Source: Bacteroides sp. UBA7335
GTDB lineage: Bacteria; Bacteroidota; Bacteroidia; Bacteroidales; Bacteroidaceae
DNA length: 14,852 bases
Assembly: GCA_002471185.1 (NCBI GenBank)
Contig: DKPL01000021.1
Location: 1,956-16,807, forward strand
Reading direction: 5' to 3'
Under the pieces are notes generated by a model. It searched no databases and was not told the origin of the DNA. It saw nothing but the letters and a program-made list of their open reading frames with translations. Numbering within the stretch: the first letter of the stretch is position 1; every line of letters begins with the position of its first letter. This document shows, piece after piece, positions 14,696 to 14,852 of the stretch. Both the position numbers and the translations under genes were made by a program.

Positions 14696-14852
14696 CTATT
14701 TATCTTTATCTCTGTCGAAATATTTTTTGCGTTCGGCTCTTGCATCAAAACGCTTTTTAGCACTGTCATCGCGATCTTCGAATGATTTTCTTTCGCCAAA
14801 ACTACGTTCTCTGCGAGCACCATCTCCCTCTTCGCGACGTGGTCTGAATCCG
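14696..14852 (-). CDS. C-terminal end of a highly charged Arg/Asp/Lys-rich protein
   Basis: A minus-strand frame open at the right edge gives 51 residues ending at TAG (14698-14696). The peptide is low-complexity and strongly charged, with repeated Arg-Ser/Lys-Phe-type and Phe-Asp-Arg patterns (RSFGERKSFEDRD, KKRFDARAERKKYFDR). Such tails occur on bacterial RNA-binding proteins, including DEAD-box helicases and some Bacteroidota pseudouridine synthases. The folded domain is outside the window, so the family cannot be named. It is too short for a simple ORF length cutoff. Support comes from its same-strand position 38 bp upstream of the peptidase start, the absence of internal stops and its consistent composition. 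It may be co-transcribed with the downstream operon, as no promoter is visible in the 38-bp gap. Confidence 0.6.
   Translation of the reverse strand, partial: GFRPRREEGDGARRERSFGERKSFEDRDDSAKKRFDARAERKKYFDRDKDK

Noticed and set aside
14797..14804. TAGTTTTG on the minus strand as a promoter for the peptidase operon
   Set aside because: It fits TAnnTTTG but lies inside the charged-tail coding region with no -33 element at the right distance; probably chance.

Overview
The window reads as chromosomal DNA from a Bacteroidota bacterium, most likely order Bacteroidales (Bacteroides/Prevotella-like). The evidence is a SusC/TonB-type outer-membrane barrel ending in an aromatic residue, a very long DUF2723 membrane protein, a PtpA/DPP4-type secreted prolyl peptidase, a stand-alone MnmD, a short QueG, a promoter resembling the Bacteroidetes TAnnTTTG -7 element, and start sites without clear Shine-Dalgarno sequences. 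Apart from the first 2 kb, the coding DNA has moderate GC. No phage, transposon, CRISPR array, rRNA or tRNA was recognised.

Layout. (1) 1-1975, plus strand: the 3' part of a TonB-dependent-receptor-like barrel gene that is cut by the left edge and visibly richer in A+T than the rest. (2) 1972-6856, minus strand: a tight three-gene operon, read right to left, of DUF2723 GT-C-like membrane protein, NodB-family polysaccharide deacetylase and queG. Its genes are 3 bp apart or overlap by 20 bp, and queG shares its stop region tail-to-tail with the receptor gene. (3) 6857-7319: the only sizeable intergenic region. It holds a candidate promoter for the DUF2723 operon with a perfect 12-bp palindrome at the expected transcription start, a three-copy 23-bp tandem repeat whose units are inverted repeats, and a rho-independent terminator for the genes to the right. 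(4) 7320-14657, minus strand: seven packed genes, read right to left, of S9 prolyl peptidase, purD, an unrecognised multi-pass membrane protein, a YqaA/DedA protein, mnmD, a znuA-like lipoprotein and a znuC-like ATPase. Gaps between them are 31 bp or less, with several overlaps. (5) 14696-14852: the C-terminal 51 codons of a highly charged, Arg/Asp/Lys-rich protein cut by the right edge.

How the genes work together. The leftward operon combines a putative protein O-glycosylation or glycan-transfer enzyme with a carbohydrate deacetylase and a tRNA-queuosine enzyme. The second operon mixes housekeeping genes (purine synthesis, tRNA wobble-uridine methylation) with envelope functions (peptide cleavage, two membrane proteins) and two of the three parts of a zinc ABC importer. 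The permease is not in the window. QueG and MnmD both act on tRNA wobble position 34 but lie in separate operons.

Nothing here is clearly a new defence or mobile system. The observations most worth a second look are the repeat/palindrome structure in the 6.9-7.1 kb gap, the permease-less ZnuA/ZnuC pair with a Cys/His-rich tail on the ATPase, and the DUF2723-deacetylase pairing.
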